This document shows, piece by piece, positions 11,994 to 23,256 of a stretch of 64,000 nucleotides of DNA. Every line of letters starts with the position of its first letter. Within the stretch, counting starts at the first letter, position 1. The notes beneath the pieces were generated by a model that did no database searches, was not told the origin of the DNA, and saw only the letters and a list, made by a program, of their open reading frames with translations. The DNA lies in contig JBBPTG010000002.1 in NCBI GenBank assembly GCA_038093975.1, positions 620,001 to 684,000 on the forward strand, written 5' to 3'. Both the position numbers and the translations under genes were made by a program. This stretch comes from Chalciporus piperatus. Taxonomy: Eukaryota > Basidiomycota > Agaricomycetes > Boletales > Boletaceae.

Positions 11994-13584
11994 ATGGAGG
12001 GAAACATTGGTGGTGCGCTCACATTCAAGACTCGTGTTCGCCGCTGAGCCAATCCTATAGCAACATATTCTTTGGTATACCAGTTTCTGAAGAAACAATC
12101 GAATGATAAAGCAGCAGAGGCAGTCAAGAAGGCAGCCAAGTCCTTTGTAGTCCTACGCGATGACATAGAACAGGACGGGTCATCCCTCGAGGAAATCATA
12201 AAACAGTGGAAAGCAACGCAAAAACCTACTTCGTAAGTCATATCGATAGTTTATCCCACTTTGATGTGGAATGACAAGGGTACCCAGTAAAGCAGAATGT
12301 ATGTATGCTGTCGCTTCTCCATCCTAGCGACTGAAAGCTTCCATCAGCGTCATCCGAGGACTCTCACTCTTCCGAAAGTGGGTGTCCTATTCACTATACT
12401 TGCGTTAAAACAGCTTTGGATTGTAAAGTTAGACTCCTCCGATTCAGACAGCAGCTCGAGTGATGATTCGAGGTGAGTGGTCATGTGTGGTCACTGCATA
12501 TATGCGTGATACTGACCATCCAGCTAGCTCAGAAGATGGCTCAAGTAAGTTGTCGCGGCATACGCCGGTACATTATCATTACTGACTCTGCCACAGGTTC
12601 AGAAAGCGACAGCGACGATTCCAGCGATAGTGATGATTCCAGCGAAAGCTCTGACGAGGAGACAGAAGCAAAACCAACACCGAAACAGCCTGCTGAGCGT
12701 GATACCAGTGCAACACTATCATCAGGTCCGCTGGATGAATCTACGTCATTTACGTCGCTCACTCAAATGCTTCGTTAGCTGAAGACGATGCCAAGGCAAA
12801 GCCAACGATATCAGAGAAGAAACCCACCGAGGAGAAGAAGGAGGATGGGGATAAGAGCTCCGAGTCGGACAGTTCAGATTCGGACAGCTCGGATTCAGAC
12901 AGTTCCGATTCAGACAGTTCCGACTCAGAAAACTCGGATGAGTCGTCATCTAGCGAATCTGGTGCTTCCACCAGCTCGGATTCCAGCGACGAGGAGGATT
13001 CGAAGTCGAGTGGGGCAGCCACATCCAACAAGACGAAGCCTGCAAAGTCCGAGAGCTCATCCTCAAGTTCATCCTCTTCAGAATCAGAAAGCGAGTCGGA
13101 ACCGGAACCGGAACCACAACAAAATGATGACACCCGGGCCGCCAAAAAGCGTAAAACTTCTGATGGAGCCGCTGTGACCACTGCCGTGGCTAACGCGTCG
13201 CAACAAAGCGTGAGCACCTTGAAGAAGGAGAAACCGCCCCCGAAGGTCAGGGAGCGTTTCCAGCGGGTCAAGGTCCAGAATTTACCAGCTGAAATGCTCA
13301 TGGACAATGGTTACGAAGCGAAGGTAAGGCATGAGCTGCTCGCAAGCGAGGCAAGTGCTCACAAACGTATGTAGGGAGAGACGACGAATGATTACGGCTC
13401 GCGGGCGCATCGCGACCTTATTGTCACCCGCGGTGCCGGCTTCCGGAAGGAGAAAAACAAGAAGAAAAGAGGTTCATATCGTGGGGGGGAAATAACTGTA
13501 AGTGGTGTTTTCATTTAATGTCTTGCCTTACGATTGTCGTTATCGTGATAGATGGAAAACCATAGTATCAAGTTCGATTATTAG
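11994..13584 (+). CDS. SRP40: SRP40/Nopp140-like nucleolar phosphoprotein
   Basis: Serine-rich nucleolar chaperone of small nucleolar RNPs. A 16-nt first exon, 11994-12009, joins across intron 12010-12060 to give MEGNIATYSLVYQFLKKQ, a LisH-like start shared with Srp40/Nopp140. Acidic serine tracts follow (repeated SDSSD units and SESESE runs), alternating with Lys/Pro segments, the usual substrate for casein kinase 2. The C-terminal SRP40 domain is diagnostic: RFQRVKVQNLPAEMLMDNGY, then AHRDLIVTRGAGFRKEKNKK, then RGSYRGGEIT. After a final intron, MENHSIKFDY ends at a stop at 13582-13584. Several very short exons occur between 12240 and 12600, and I have not fixed their ends. Confidence 0.9.
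12865..12939 (+). repeat. 15-nt minisatellite in SRP40 (about 5 units)
   Basis: Five consecutive 15-nt units, from tcggacagttcagat to tcagaaaactcggat, encode repeated Ser-Asp-Ser-Ser-Asp. Differences lie mostly at third codon positions, so the repeat is kept at both DNA and protein level. Such tracts change length by slippage. Confidence 0.8.
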
Positions 13585-13732
13585 CATGTCATGCCGAATC
13601 ACCCTGTGTCTACATAGGAACTCGCACCAATCACATTCGTCGTTGTCATTCTTGTTGGCTGCCTTCAACTGCTCTGCATTTTAGGGATGCACCATACTGG
13701 ATATATTATTCCAGTCAAGTGAGATGGTATCG

Positions 13733-15508
13733 CTATGTGGCATCTAATAATCGGACCCATTCCATCGAGATCCATGGCGATCTCATCTCTTCGACACTTT
13801 CTGTCTCATGTAGGAGCGCCAAGACTTCGTCCGGGTGGGACTCGCGCTGCAGAACGACTTTGGGCCAGTAGTACGGCGTAACCGGTAAGATCTTGATCGA
13901 GACTGTACCGCTTTCTCCGGCCAAGGCGGACTTGACCTGGGTTGGCATTTTGGTTGGATCAATGCGGAGAAGAAATCGACAGTCATAGAGGACTTCAAGA
14001 CGGCCGGAAAGAGCACCAGGATTTATCGCAGCTCTCAGTCGTTCTGTAAGGTCAATAACCAAATTGGATGATGAGCCGGTGCCTTCCTGAGGGTTCTTGG
14101 AGAAGGGGGGGAGTCGCGAAGCTAGCCAACAAAAGGAGTCACCATCTTGAAGGGGCAAGTCCAGACACTGGTTCCCAACTTTGAGGCGTTTGTTTGCGTT
14201 GAAGATAGCAGGTGTCCAGAGCACGCCTCCGCCGGCTGTGAATGCCTTGAGTTTTGCCGGCTGTGGATGTGGAGTCCATAAAGAAGTGGTGATGCGATGT
14301 ATACTGCTCTGACGTCGGTTGCCGTCTGCGCGCAATGAGCCCCAGGGATGGAAGGAGACGTATCGGACTACCCGCAAAACAGTTGCGAAGCGTACCAGGG
14401 GGTCCAGGATTTTTTGTAATTTGAGGGGGAAAAGAAGCATAGTACCGATTGGAGAAGGTAGCACGCATTCCCCAAGATGTAAAGTTACTGTTGGTGGGAT
14501 TAGAACGTAAAGGATGCCAAGGGCAAGAGACATGCCTTGCTGCTCAATATGTTGTACTGTTTCCGCGAGATTCTTGACTGCGCACCGCAAACGATCTCGG
14601 AAATCCGGAATAGGCGGTGCAGTGGACAACAAGCAGGAAGCTACCTCCTTTATTTTCTCCAATGGGATCGGAGAGTTTGGGGGGATCGAGAAATCTTCGG
14701 AGGAACTATGATGTACAAGGTGGCGAACAGCATTGCGGATGGTTAAGTCCGGTTGGAAGTTGGTCAAGTCGGTAACATACTCCAAGCCATGGAGGTGACA
14801 AGTTGCCAGAATCCTGTCCTAGAATAAAGCGCAGTGGACGCAGTAAGCCTGAGAGTGGGGTGGCAGAAGAAGGAACGAAGGACCTTTGGAAAGTCCAGGA
14901 GTGGTCTGATGATGAATTTATTGAGACCGTGATGTCCGACCCACCCGAGCGCCGATTGAGAGCTTCCCATTCCCCATCTGCGACAGGGACGCATTCCGGC
15001 AGCCCCTAGGGTTGTGGAGCCACGAGCGAGACGCATCAGGCATGTTTCCACCTGGTCGTCCGCATGATGAGCGAAAGCGATAATGGATGCGCCTGTACGA
15101 GACATTTCGTCGAACAAGACATGGTAGCGTGCGTCTCGAGCAAGCTGTTCGAGGGGACCTGCAGTGGGTTTCGGTGGAAAAGGACGTACGCCCCAATGGA
15201 TGTGGAGGAGCCGGTGATCTACGCCAAGCCGTTCGGAATTGGTGGCCGCACAGGCTGCCATATGAGACGATGCAGACTGAAGGTTATGGTTGACATGTAG
15301 CGAAACGAGGGCTTGGACCAAGTTACGCAAGAGATAAAGCAAGCAAGTCGAGTCGGGACCGCCCGAGTTTGCAACTGCTGATGTGACTGTGGGTGGATGT
15401 GTCTTTTCATGCTGGAGAGACCCACCTACCGATTCTTGACCAGCGAGAGGATGGGAGTGAGCGAGCGAGCGCCGAGGCGAATTCGGCGGTTGTGATCGGC
15501 GATGACAT
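13733..15508 (-). CDS. TilS-like tRNA(Ile)-lysidine synthetase
   Basis: N-type ATP pyrophosphatase of the PP-loop family. Bacterial and plastid TilS converts C34 of tRNA-Ile(CAU) to lysidine. The start MSSPITTAEFASALARSL at 15508 joins over an intron to IAVANSGGPDSTCLLYLLR, giving the SGGxDS loop. The other TilS motifs appear in order: LHVNHNLQSAS, LARDARYHVL, AFAHHADDQVETCLMRLARG, AAGMRP, FIIRPLLDFPK and TDLTNFQPDLTIRNAVRHLV. These are the ATP and tRNA-binding elements. The C-terminal roughly 330 residues, ending at 13733, resemble nothing I recognise and differ from the short bacterial C-terminal domain. A mitochondrial role is the likely one, since only organelles use this modification in eukaryotes, but I see no clear targeting peptide. 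It is divergent from the membrane-protein gene at 16077. Confidence 0.85.
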
Positions 15509-16076
15509 TACCACTGGGCCTGGGACGAAGACCCGTCGAGTTCTTGTTCTTTTCTTGCACTTTTGATTGGCAGTAGACTGTGACAGAAACTGACAGAGTC
15601 ACTGCTGACAGGCTTGTCAGGCTTGTACGCTGTCGAGCGTCAACCGAAAAACCACGATGACGATTCTTATCGCTTCAAGTTGAAGTACTACGTTTCTAGC
15701 TCAGTGAGTCCGTCCTCATGGAACTTGGGCAATGAACTAATGAACAACGCAGTGGCCCAGCTTGGTCGACTCTTGGATCGAGTCAGACCGAGTCAGTCTC
15801 TCATCTGAGAGAGTCACTCGTCGAATTCCTCATGCAGTCTCATGCACCTGCTCACGGCGCTGCTGATGCGGCCTGTGCATTGGTTTCATAATGAGCGCCG
15901 CATAACCCGAACTTGTACATACAAGGCCTAGCACAAAACGAGGCGATGCATCGGTCGGTCCATGTACCGGCGTGATCTCGACATCGTCAACGACAACAAG
16001 CTGCAAACAATAAAACTGCGCTTCGGTCCTCCATAAAAGCTCACGTTCCTGTTCGTGTTTCTCATCCCCCTCTGCC
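15509..16076. promoter_or_regulatory. Divergent promoter region, TilS-like and membrane protein
   Basis: 568 bp between two outward-reading start codons. I see short direct repeats (gactgtgacagaaactgacagag; aggcttgtcaggcttgt near 15610; gagtcagaccgagtcag near 15780) and an A-rich cataaaagc near 16033 that could act as a TATA-like element for the rightward gene. No coding exon is supported. Confidence 0.45.
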
Positions 16077-17042
16077 ATGGCTAACGTTTCTGTTGATTAC
16101 GCCGCCTATTCAGGCATCAAGTCTCTCGCAGCTGCAATCATCTTTGCAATCTTGTACTTCCCTCTCTTTGCCTTCTTTTTCTCAAGAGCCATCTCTCGTC
16201 CAACTTATGTCTTCATCATCCTCACCCTCTTCTGTGCAAGTATGTCTATTCTACTCTTCTCCCCTACCCTGCTTGACCTTCTCCGCAGTTCGTTTCACAG
16301 CCTTTGTGCTTCGTGCTTTGCTCATCAACGTCTCCTCTGATGCCCATAACCTGAACTTCTTCATTGCCTACGAAATCATCTACAACACCGGCTTCTTCGG
16401 TCTCCTCTACTCTGCTTACACCCTTGTCGCTGACCGGTAAATTCCTCTCTCTCTATATCCACATCCCTATCTCATATGCCTCTTCCAGCGTCGCCTTTAC
16501 GCAGAACCCACCCAATGGCCCCATCTCTCGTCTCCTCCAATTCCGCTTCTTGTTCCGTATTGCATTGACTGCAGCTGTCGCAATCGGTATCACTGGCGCT
16601 GTCGATGCGAGCTCTGGGACTACGGCTTCCACCATAAACACTGGAAATACCCTCCGTGAAGTCGCAATCTACATTTTCTTCGCTTGCTCGATCCTTGTAC
16701 TCCTCTACACATTCTTCCTCGCACGTGTTGAGTTCTCAGGTACGTTTTTCTCCCCATCATCCACTCGCATCCTCACCCGACTCTGCAGAGGGCGGTTACC
16801 GCGGACCAGGTCATCAGACCGGTGCTACCCACGGAATTTATATTCTCCTGGTCATTGCCGTGCTCCTCGTCGCACGCGAGACCTTTTTCACTGCCACCGC
16901 CAAAAAGACATCAGTGCAGGAGAATGAAGCGATCTGGTACCCTCTTGCAGCGCTCACAGAATTTATTGCTGTCGTTTTGTTCGCAACGCCCGGCCTGGTG
17001 CCTGCGCGCTCGGAACTACCAAAGGAAGCTTCTTTGGCATGA
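16077..17042 (+). CDS. Multi-pass membrane protein, fungal DUF7702-like (tentative)
   Basis: Four exons: 16077-16239, 16289-16436, 16489-16739 and 16790-17042. The product is about 270 residues and mostly hydrophobic. About seven membrane spans can be read, starting with SLAAAIIFAILYFPLFAFFF, YVFIILTLFCAIRFTAF and FFIAYEIIYNTGFFGLLYSA. Later spans include FRIALTAAVAIGITGAV, IYIFFACSILVLLYTFFL, GIYILLVIAVLLVA and a last span near AALTEFIAVVLF. Short soluble loops separate them. Size and layout resemble the fungal seven-span family annotated as DUF7702, which has no assigned function; RTA1-like proteins are the main alternative. All four exons keep one frame, and the coding call is firm even though the family is not. 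Confidence 0.75.
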
Positions 17043-17407
17043 TCGGATTTGTCCTGCTCGCACGGTTTATCCCCTTGGATCGTACTATACCATACCACGA
17101 CTAAAATGCTTCTGTTGTCCTTCCATACCCATCATCTCGATCTATAATATTTATGCTGCTCTTGTCATGTGTGACCGATTACCCACTGGTTTTTGAGCGT
17201 CCTCGACCTTTTGCTTCCGATGTGGCGGAGGGTGCGAAATGTCAAGTTGGCACACGCCTTGTTCTGATCATTCTTGTCCCATACTGTACCGACGGATTTC
17301 CTGAATCTTTTCCTGCTCGATCCTGCCAGGCCTTCTTGCTGGCTCACGGGCCATTCTGACAATTAACCTATCCTCTTTCCAGAACAAAAACGTAAAATAT
17401 AACATCG
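17043..17407. other. Intergenic region
   Basis: 365 bp between two rightward genes. Expected to hold the 3' UTR of the membrane protein and the promoter of the YTH gene. No gene or repeat seen. Confidence 0.5.
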
Positions 17408-20207
17408 ATGTCGTCCCAAACCACACATAATATCTCCCCTCCTCCTGTGCCGGTTTCTCCACCTTCGACCGGTGTCCGTCGCCATCATACGATCTCCGCC
17501 GCGTCTCGCAAAGCCAGGACTGGTGCACGCGCAACCATATCAGAGGAGACCCAGGACCAACAACTTTGGAACGACGATGAGCCCGTTGATGAAGACTGGG
17601 TTGGGGGTGTTGGCGCCGTCGGAGAGAAGACATCTCTCCACAGGCAGAGCTCTCTTCCAACTAATTCCAGACGAGGTTTGCGATTTTAAATCCATCGACA
17701 TGTCCTCTAATAACGTCTATCGTTCTCGCCCATTTCTCAGCATTCCGGGGCAAAAATTCAAAGCAATCTGGAAACCTAACCCCGCGGACTATGAATAGCT
17801 TGTCTGCCATCGCTGGACACGAAGGCGATGAAGAGGACTGGGAACGGGAAATGAGAGGGTTTAACGACGAAGATGAGGTGGGTTTTGTGCTTAATATACA
17901 TTCTTGATTCTCCATAAGCATAAGCATAAGCACCATCGTTGGACTCATACCATACTTGCTTTCTCACATTCCATGACGACGATTTGTGCTCACACCATCC
18001 TTTCAGCACGATATGTCCAACTCAGAGCAAGCCCAGCTTGCAGAAGCTCAATCGCAATCATCTAACGACAATCTGACTCCGCTTTCACCTCATTTCGCTT
18101 CATCTCATGTCCCATCTCCCCCTCCAGCTTCATCGGGCGTGCGTCGTCACCAGAGCCTGACATACGGGGCTCAGAGACAGCAGCAGATGCCCGCTGCCGG
18201 CCTCAAGCGCGCAGGCACTCTGCAACAGGCTGGTTCTCGACACGCCCATGCCGTTGGACAGTCGCCTAGCCCACCCGATGCCGAAGAGGAGTATAGCGAA
18301 GAGCAGGAGCTTGTCAATCCCTACGATGACGAGTCTTATTTCACCTCTCGCTCCTCTCCACCAAACCAACAACCATACGGTGGTCAGGTGCAATCCCAAT
18401 ATCCCATCGGGCGCTCATCTCCCTGGGTAACCCCTGGGGGTGGTGACTGGCGCACACATGGAGGCACGTTCTCGGGGCAGGGTGTGGGAAACATCGACGA
18501 CGTCACCCGTGCATTATCAGTCATGGAGCTTAACAATGCCGCTCAGTTGTATTCCAACAATGCCGCGTTCCAAGGAGGTCATGCGTCAGTACCTCCACCT
18601 CGCTTAAACCCCACTCACCCCACCCCTCTTTCCCCTGGAAGCATGCGCCAAAACACCGCTCAAGGCAATAATGGAGGTTCGCGAAAGCTGCACCTCAATA
18701 CCGACTTGGAGGGTCGGAAAACCCCAACTGGGCAATCGGTATGTTTTCTGCCCTAGAGAAAGTTATACCCAATTTCATGAATCATGACATGCCTCAGAGG
18801 GCGAACGATGGTGATCGTGCATTAACCGCGACCGGTGCGACAAATTGGGATCAAAGAGACAAACTTCTTACCGAACGCACCTCCAATTCGAATTTGAATT
18901 ACGGTTATCAGCAAGGCCAGAAAGGAAACATCCCCAGTGTCCCGCCCATCCCGGCGCAGTATCTTAACCAGCTAGGCGCGATGCAAGCACCTCGGTTAGG
19001 ATTCGCACAAGGTCAAGGTCAACAATCGCAGAGCGATAACAATGTACAATCGCTCCCCGGGTACCTTGGCTCGCCAGTTGATATCCCGACCCTGATCGCG
19101 ACCAAGGGATATAATCCCCAGCACTTCGATGTTCGGCCACAATTTGTCAGTCGTTTTCTCTCCAAAAATGATCATCCTCACCAATGATTTTTCCCCAGGC
19201 ACGCTACTTTGTTATCAAATCGTACACGGAAGATGATGTGCATAAGTCCCTGAAGTATGAGATCTGGAGCTCCACAGACCCAGGCAACAAGCGTCTTGAT
19301 AAGGCATTCAAGGAAAGCGCCGGAAGAGGCCCGATTTACCTTTTCTTTAGTGTCAATGCCAGGTTGGTATCCGTGTACAAGCCAGTGGCCTAAATTCTGA
19401 GACGAGTTCACAGTGGCCATTTTTGCGGGATGGCGGAAATGCTGACTCCTGTACGTTTGTTGGTCAGTGAAGTTTGAGTGTACGCTCATGATTTCATCCA
19501 GGTCGATTACACACGGAGTAGTACCGTCTGGGCATCAGACAAGTGGAAAGGTGTCTTCAAAGTTCGGTGGACTTTTGTCCGTGACATTCCCAATGCCAAT
19601 CTTCGCCACATACGCTTAAAGTATGTGTCACCGACTCCTGCTTGAGGTACAACTGACGACTGCTCATCTATGTAGTAATACCGCCGAGCGCAAGCCTGTC
19701 ACCAACTCTCGTGACACTCAGGAACTTCTGCCAGATGCCGGGCAAGAGATGCTCCGTATCTTCCACACCCATCCGGCGAGGACATCCCTCTTACAGGACT
19801 TTGCATTCTACGAGGTTCGTCTACCAGTTGTGATGGTCACAAAATTACTGAATTCTTGAAAGCTCCAAGCCATACAGAAGGTGCAGCAACAGGCAGGATC
19901 CGGTAACGGATCTGATGCGTCAACACCTCAATCACAATCCCCGACCCCACAACATCAACAACAACAGCAAGCCATGTACACGATGCCGAATATGGCAAAC
20001 CCGGCCGCGCTTTACAGTGCCATGTCGCCAGGCATGGCAGCTACGATGACTCCCGCTATGCTACAGATGCAAATGCAAATGGGCATGATGAGCTCACCCT
20101 TTGGGATTCCACAAACCCAGGCCATGCACCAGAGTGTCATGCGACACCCAAGCCCAGGACCCGCTGTCGGCCAAAATTATATGAACATGGGTGGGGTACC
20201 CTTCTAG
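17408..20207 (+). CDS. YTH-domain RNA-binding protein (m6A reader type)
   Basis: A long low-complexity N-terminal region is followed by a YTH domain, the fold that recognises N6-methyladenosine in RNA. The N-terminus has two related segments, [17 protein letters not shown] and [16 protein letters not shown], that look like an internal repeat. The middle is rich in Ser, Pro, Gln and Asn. The YTH domain runs roughly from [20 protein letters not shown] (about 19200) through [37 protein letters not shown] and [20 protein letters not shown]. The Trp of EIWSST and the Trp in the DKWKGVF segment are where the aromatic cage of the family lies. The C-terminus is Gln- and Met-rich, with a CAA/CAG-coded Gln tract near 19940. 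The stop is at 20205-20207. At least seven introns are needed; those near 17660-17800 are the least certain. Confidence 0.92.
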
Positions 20208-20646
20208 ACAAACAATTCCGAGGGACAGAGGGTACTGTGACAAGCGCTAACAGCTTTGGATATAGAATTCGTTCTACTCTACCTTTTCTTCGTTTCTCTT
20301 GCTGTGATCTGTCTCATCCATTCACATTTTCCTTGCGTTTCCAATGTTCCATTCTATTGGCTCTACATCATCGTGTAACGCGTTACCCATCGTTTCCCTG
20401 TTCACTCTTACACCAACAGCCATGGACGTGGACAATGGACTTGGATATCCGTTTGTTACTGCGTTGTAATTGTTTTCCATTGGTTCATGTTTCTCTGCTA
20501 TGCGTAACACCTATGACCTTGGGATTGCTACTGATTACTGACACTACTATGCGACCAAGTACTTAGGCATACATCAAGTTCGGTATATATTCTGAATGTC
20601 TGTAAGAAATCGAAGCTCGCTAGAAGCGATAAAGACCAGTTGTCCC
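20208..20646. other. Convergent 3' region
   Basis: 438 bp between the stop codons of the YTH gene (+) and the UPF0261 gene (-). Expected to contain both 3' UTRs. I see nothing else in it. Confidence 0.5.
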
Positions 20647-21966
20647 TCATTGTTGTCCAGATTGAATTATCTTGTGGAGTGCTGATGCAACCACAGCAGC
20701 GAAAGACGGATCGTTGATATCCGTGTCCACCACATCAACAGGACACTCTAGTCCTCCGGAACGTATCGCGTTCAATAGCGCCTCATCCGCTTCTACGTCT
20801 CGGAACGGACCTCCGTCCTTGTCAATTCCTGAGAAACCTTGAAGCGGGAGGATGACATGTGTCCGACCGGGGGACGCTTTCTTGAGCTTCCGAACGATAA
20901 TCTCCCCCAGTTCCCCGCATTCCTCGACGGATGTCCGCATCAGGGTGACTGACGCGTTATGGCGCACGAACCGCCTCCTGGAAAACTTGGCTGGGACAGT
21001 CGAGGCTGGGCCAAAGTTGACCATGTCGAGGGCGCCTACGGAGACAACCTGGGGGATGGTCATCTCCGCCGCTGCCTCGAGGCGGTTTGGCCCTGCAGTG
21101 AGCACCCCGCCGACGAGCTCGTCCGCGAGCTCTGTCGTGGTCAAGTCCAGCACACCAACAAAGTATCTTTCCCGGATGAGACGCTCCATGGAGAGTCCTC
21201 CTGAGCCCGTCGCGTGGAAGGTAACGACGGCGTACCCGAGCTCTTCGAGCGTTCGCGTAGCTGCCTGGACGCATGGTGTGGTGAGACCGAACATGGTGAC
21301 TGCAATAGTTGGCTTTGTCGTGCCGTCGCCGACACCCTGCCGGAGGCGCGATCTGGATACAGATCGGAATGCCATGCCAGCGATGGCATCGGCAGCGTTG
21401 CCTAGGACAGCTTGGAGCAAGGTGTTCATGCCCGCAATGTCGGCGACGGAGTACATCATCGTCATGTCGGTCTCGCCGACGTAGTGGGCGGTGTTTCCTG
21501 ATGCCATGGTGGACACCAGGAGCTTGGGGAATCCGATGGGAAATGCATCACGGAATGCAGCGGCACAGACACTGGTGTTGCCGGAGCCACCAGCGTTGAT
21601 AGCACCAGCGATGCCGCCCTCGGCATGCAGCCTGGAGAGGGTGGTTGTGAGTGCACGGGTCATGACCTCGAGAGTGGCACCGCGGGAGGCCGCATCTCGA
21701 GCATCACTAGAAAGCGTGCCCAACATTTGAGAACGGGAAATGTCGATTTGGTCATGGACAAGGGGGTCATAACTGCCGATGTCGATGAGGATGGCTTTAC
21801 ACAAGCCACCAGTGTCGATAGTGCGCTTGATATAGCAGAGAGCTTCATACTTGGTATCACAGGTCCCAACGACCGCCACGACGGGAGGGGAAATCATCTT
21901 GATTGCGAGGAATCGGCTGACAGTGCTCAGTTGTTCCAACGCGCCTGATTGGATTATGTCAGCCAT
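20647..21966 (-). CDS. UPF0261/Tm-1-like ATP-binding domain protein
   Basis: Single-exon gene of 439 codons, unusual here because almost every neighbour has introns. It matches the UPF0261 family, which forms the N-terminal half of the plant Tm-1 protein and a stand-alone protein in many bacteria and fungi. Visible motifs: VVAVVGTCDTKYEALCYIKR at the start of the domain, GGIAGAINAGGSGNTSVCAA, LLVSTMASGNTAHYVGETD, MMYSVADIAGMN, and ATGSGGLSMERLI, with VVSVGALDMVNFGP near the C-terminus. The first ATG (21966) puts 23 extra residues before the domain; the ATG at 21897 (MISPPVVAVVG) would give the usual length. Its divergent neighbour encodes the other half of a Tm-1-like protein. The biochemical reaction is not established. 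Confidence 0.93.
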   Translation of the reverse strand: MADIIQSGALEQLSTVSRFLAIKMISPPVVAVVGTCDTKYEALCYIKRTIDTGGLCKAILIDIGSYDPLVHDQIDISRSQMLGTLSSDARDAASRGATLEVMTRALTTTLSRLHAEGGIAGAINAGGSGNTSVCAAAFRDAFPIGFPKLLVSTMASGNTAHYVGETDMTMMYSVADIAGMNTLLQAVLGNAADAIAGMAFRSVSRSRLRQGVGDGTTKPTIAVTMFGLTTPCVQAATRTLEELGYAVVTFHATGSGGLSMERLIRERYFVGVLDLTTTELADELVGGVLTAGPNRLEAAAEMTIPQVVSVGALDMVNFGPASTVPAKFSRRRFVRHNASVTLMRTSVEECGELGEIIVRKLKKASPGRTHVILPLQGFSGIDKDGGPFRDVEADEALLNAIRSGGLECPVDVVDTDINDPSFAAVVASALHKIIQSGQQ

Positions 21967-22031
21967 GGAGACTCGTATAAATGTTCCGGAAACGGTCCGC
22001 TGATGATCCTCCAGACAAAAGTCTTGCCATC
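21967..22031. promoter_or_regulatory. Shared start region of the Tm-1-like pair
   Basis: Only 14 bp (21967-21980) separate the outermost ATG codons of the divergent pair. If both genes start at their family-typical ATGs (21897 on the minus strand, 22032 on the plus strand) the gap is 134 bp. In either case the 5' UTRs must overlap or each promoter must lie inside the partner's leader. Confidence 0.6.
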
Positions 22032-22960
22032 ATGTCGAAACGCCAGGCAACACTCGAGCGACTCAGAAACTCCATCAATCGAGGTGAAGCGATCGTAGGT
22101 GGTGGGGCAGGTGTCGGGCTAAGCGCAAAGACACAAGAGGCTGGGGGAGTGGATCTGATTATCCTATATAACTCTGGTCGCTATCGTATGGCGGGTAGGG
22201 GGTCCCTGGCCGTGAGTTTCAGCGTTTCCGGATGTAGTGAAGTGCTCACACTCACCCTAGGGTCTGATGCCTTACGGAGATGCCAATGCCATCATGCTAG
22301 AGATGGCACGCGAAACCCTGACCGTGGTGAAGAAGACCCCCGTGCTTGCGGGGATCTGCGGCACTGACCCCTTCCGCGATATGTCACGCTTACTGCGTGA
22401 GGTCAAAGATTTGGGCTTTACTGGTGTCCAAAATTTCCCGACCGTGGGATTGATTGATGGCGTCTTTCGTCAAAACCTGGAAGAGACAGGGATGGATTAT
22501 GGAAAAGAAGTGGAAATGATTCGCATAGCGCATGAGATGGACCTGTTAACGACACCGTACGTCTTTAATGTGGACGAGGCGGAGAGGATGACCAAGGCTG
22601 GAGCGGACATCATCGTGGCCCACATGGGTCTCACGACGAGTGGAACGATCGGTGCCCACACGGCGCTCACTCTGGACGACTGTGTCGCGCGAGTCCAGGA
22701 AATTACGGATGCTGCGAAAAAAATCAATCCGGACGTCATCGTTCTGTGTCATGGAGGGCCAATCGCGAAACCTGCAGATGCACGGTACGTGATTGAGAGG
22801 GTTAAGGGGATCCATGGATTCTGTGAGTGGTCAATTCGATTGGACTAAGATCGATGCTCATTGGTTTTAAGTTGGAGCAAGTTCGCTGGAGAGGTTACCT
22901 GTCGAGGTCGCGATGAAGGCTGCCACGGAGGACTTCAAGTCCATTCGGTTGAGCAACTGA
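21981..22960 (+). CDS. Tm-1-like TIM-barrel (phosphoenolpyruvate hydrolase-like) protein
   Basis: TIM-barrel protein of the PEP-hydrolase-like family, homologous to the C-terminal half of Tm-1. Exons 21981-22211 (or from the ATG at 22032), 22261 to about 22823, and a last exon from about 22871 to the stop at 22958-22960. Conserved blocks: [104 protein letters not shown] and [11 protein letters not shown]. After the last intron, [16 protein letters not shown] completes the barrel. The start at 22032 ([20 protein letters not shown]) fits the family length best. The reaction is not known to me; the name rests on fold similarity only. Confidence 0.92.
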
Positions 22961-23256
22961 ACACTTGCTCGTCTCGGGGTGATGTTGTTGGACCGTTCGA
23001 GCTCGTTGTCGTCTGTCCTCTGTAGATACCGTTCCAATAAGCTTGGTGCAAGTAAGTTAAGATTGTACTAGACCAGTCAAAAACTCGGACCAGTGCGTAG
23101 TACGGTAGTAGACCTTGGGAACAACAAGACAAAACAAGATCTCCACAGGTCGCGCGTTGCGAACAGTGACAGTACTAGTGTCAAGATCATTCACGCGTCG
23201 TCTGGTCCCGTTTCGCCGCAAGTTCAAACGGCCAAACCAAAGGCGCTGGAATCACC

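Noticed and set aside
12759..13307. 182-codon antisense frame in SRP40 (Ser/Glu-rich)
   Set aside because: It mirrors the repetitive SDSSD coding tract on the plus strand and has no independent support.
20852..21484. 210-codon open frame antisense to the UPF0261 gene
   Set aside because: It lies wholly inside a strongly conserved coding region on the other strand; a long frame there is a by-product of base composition.
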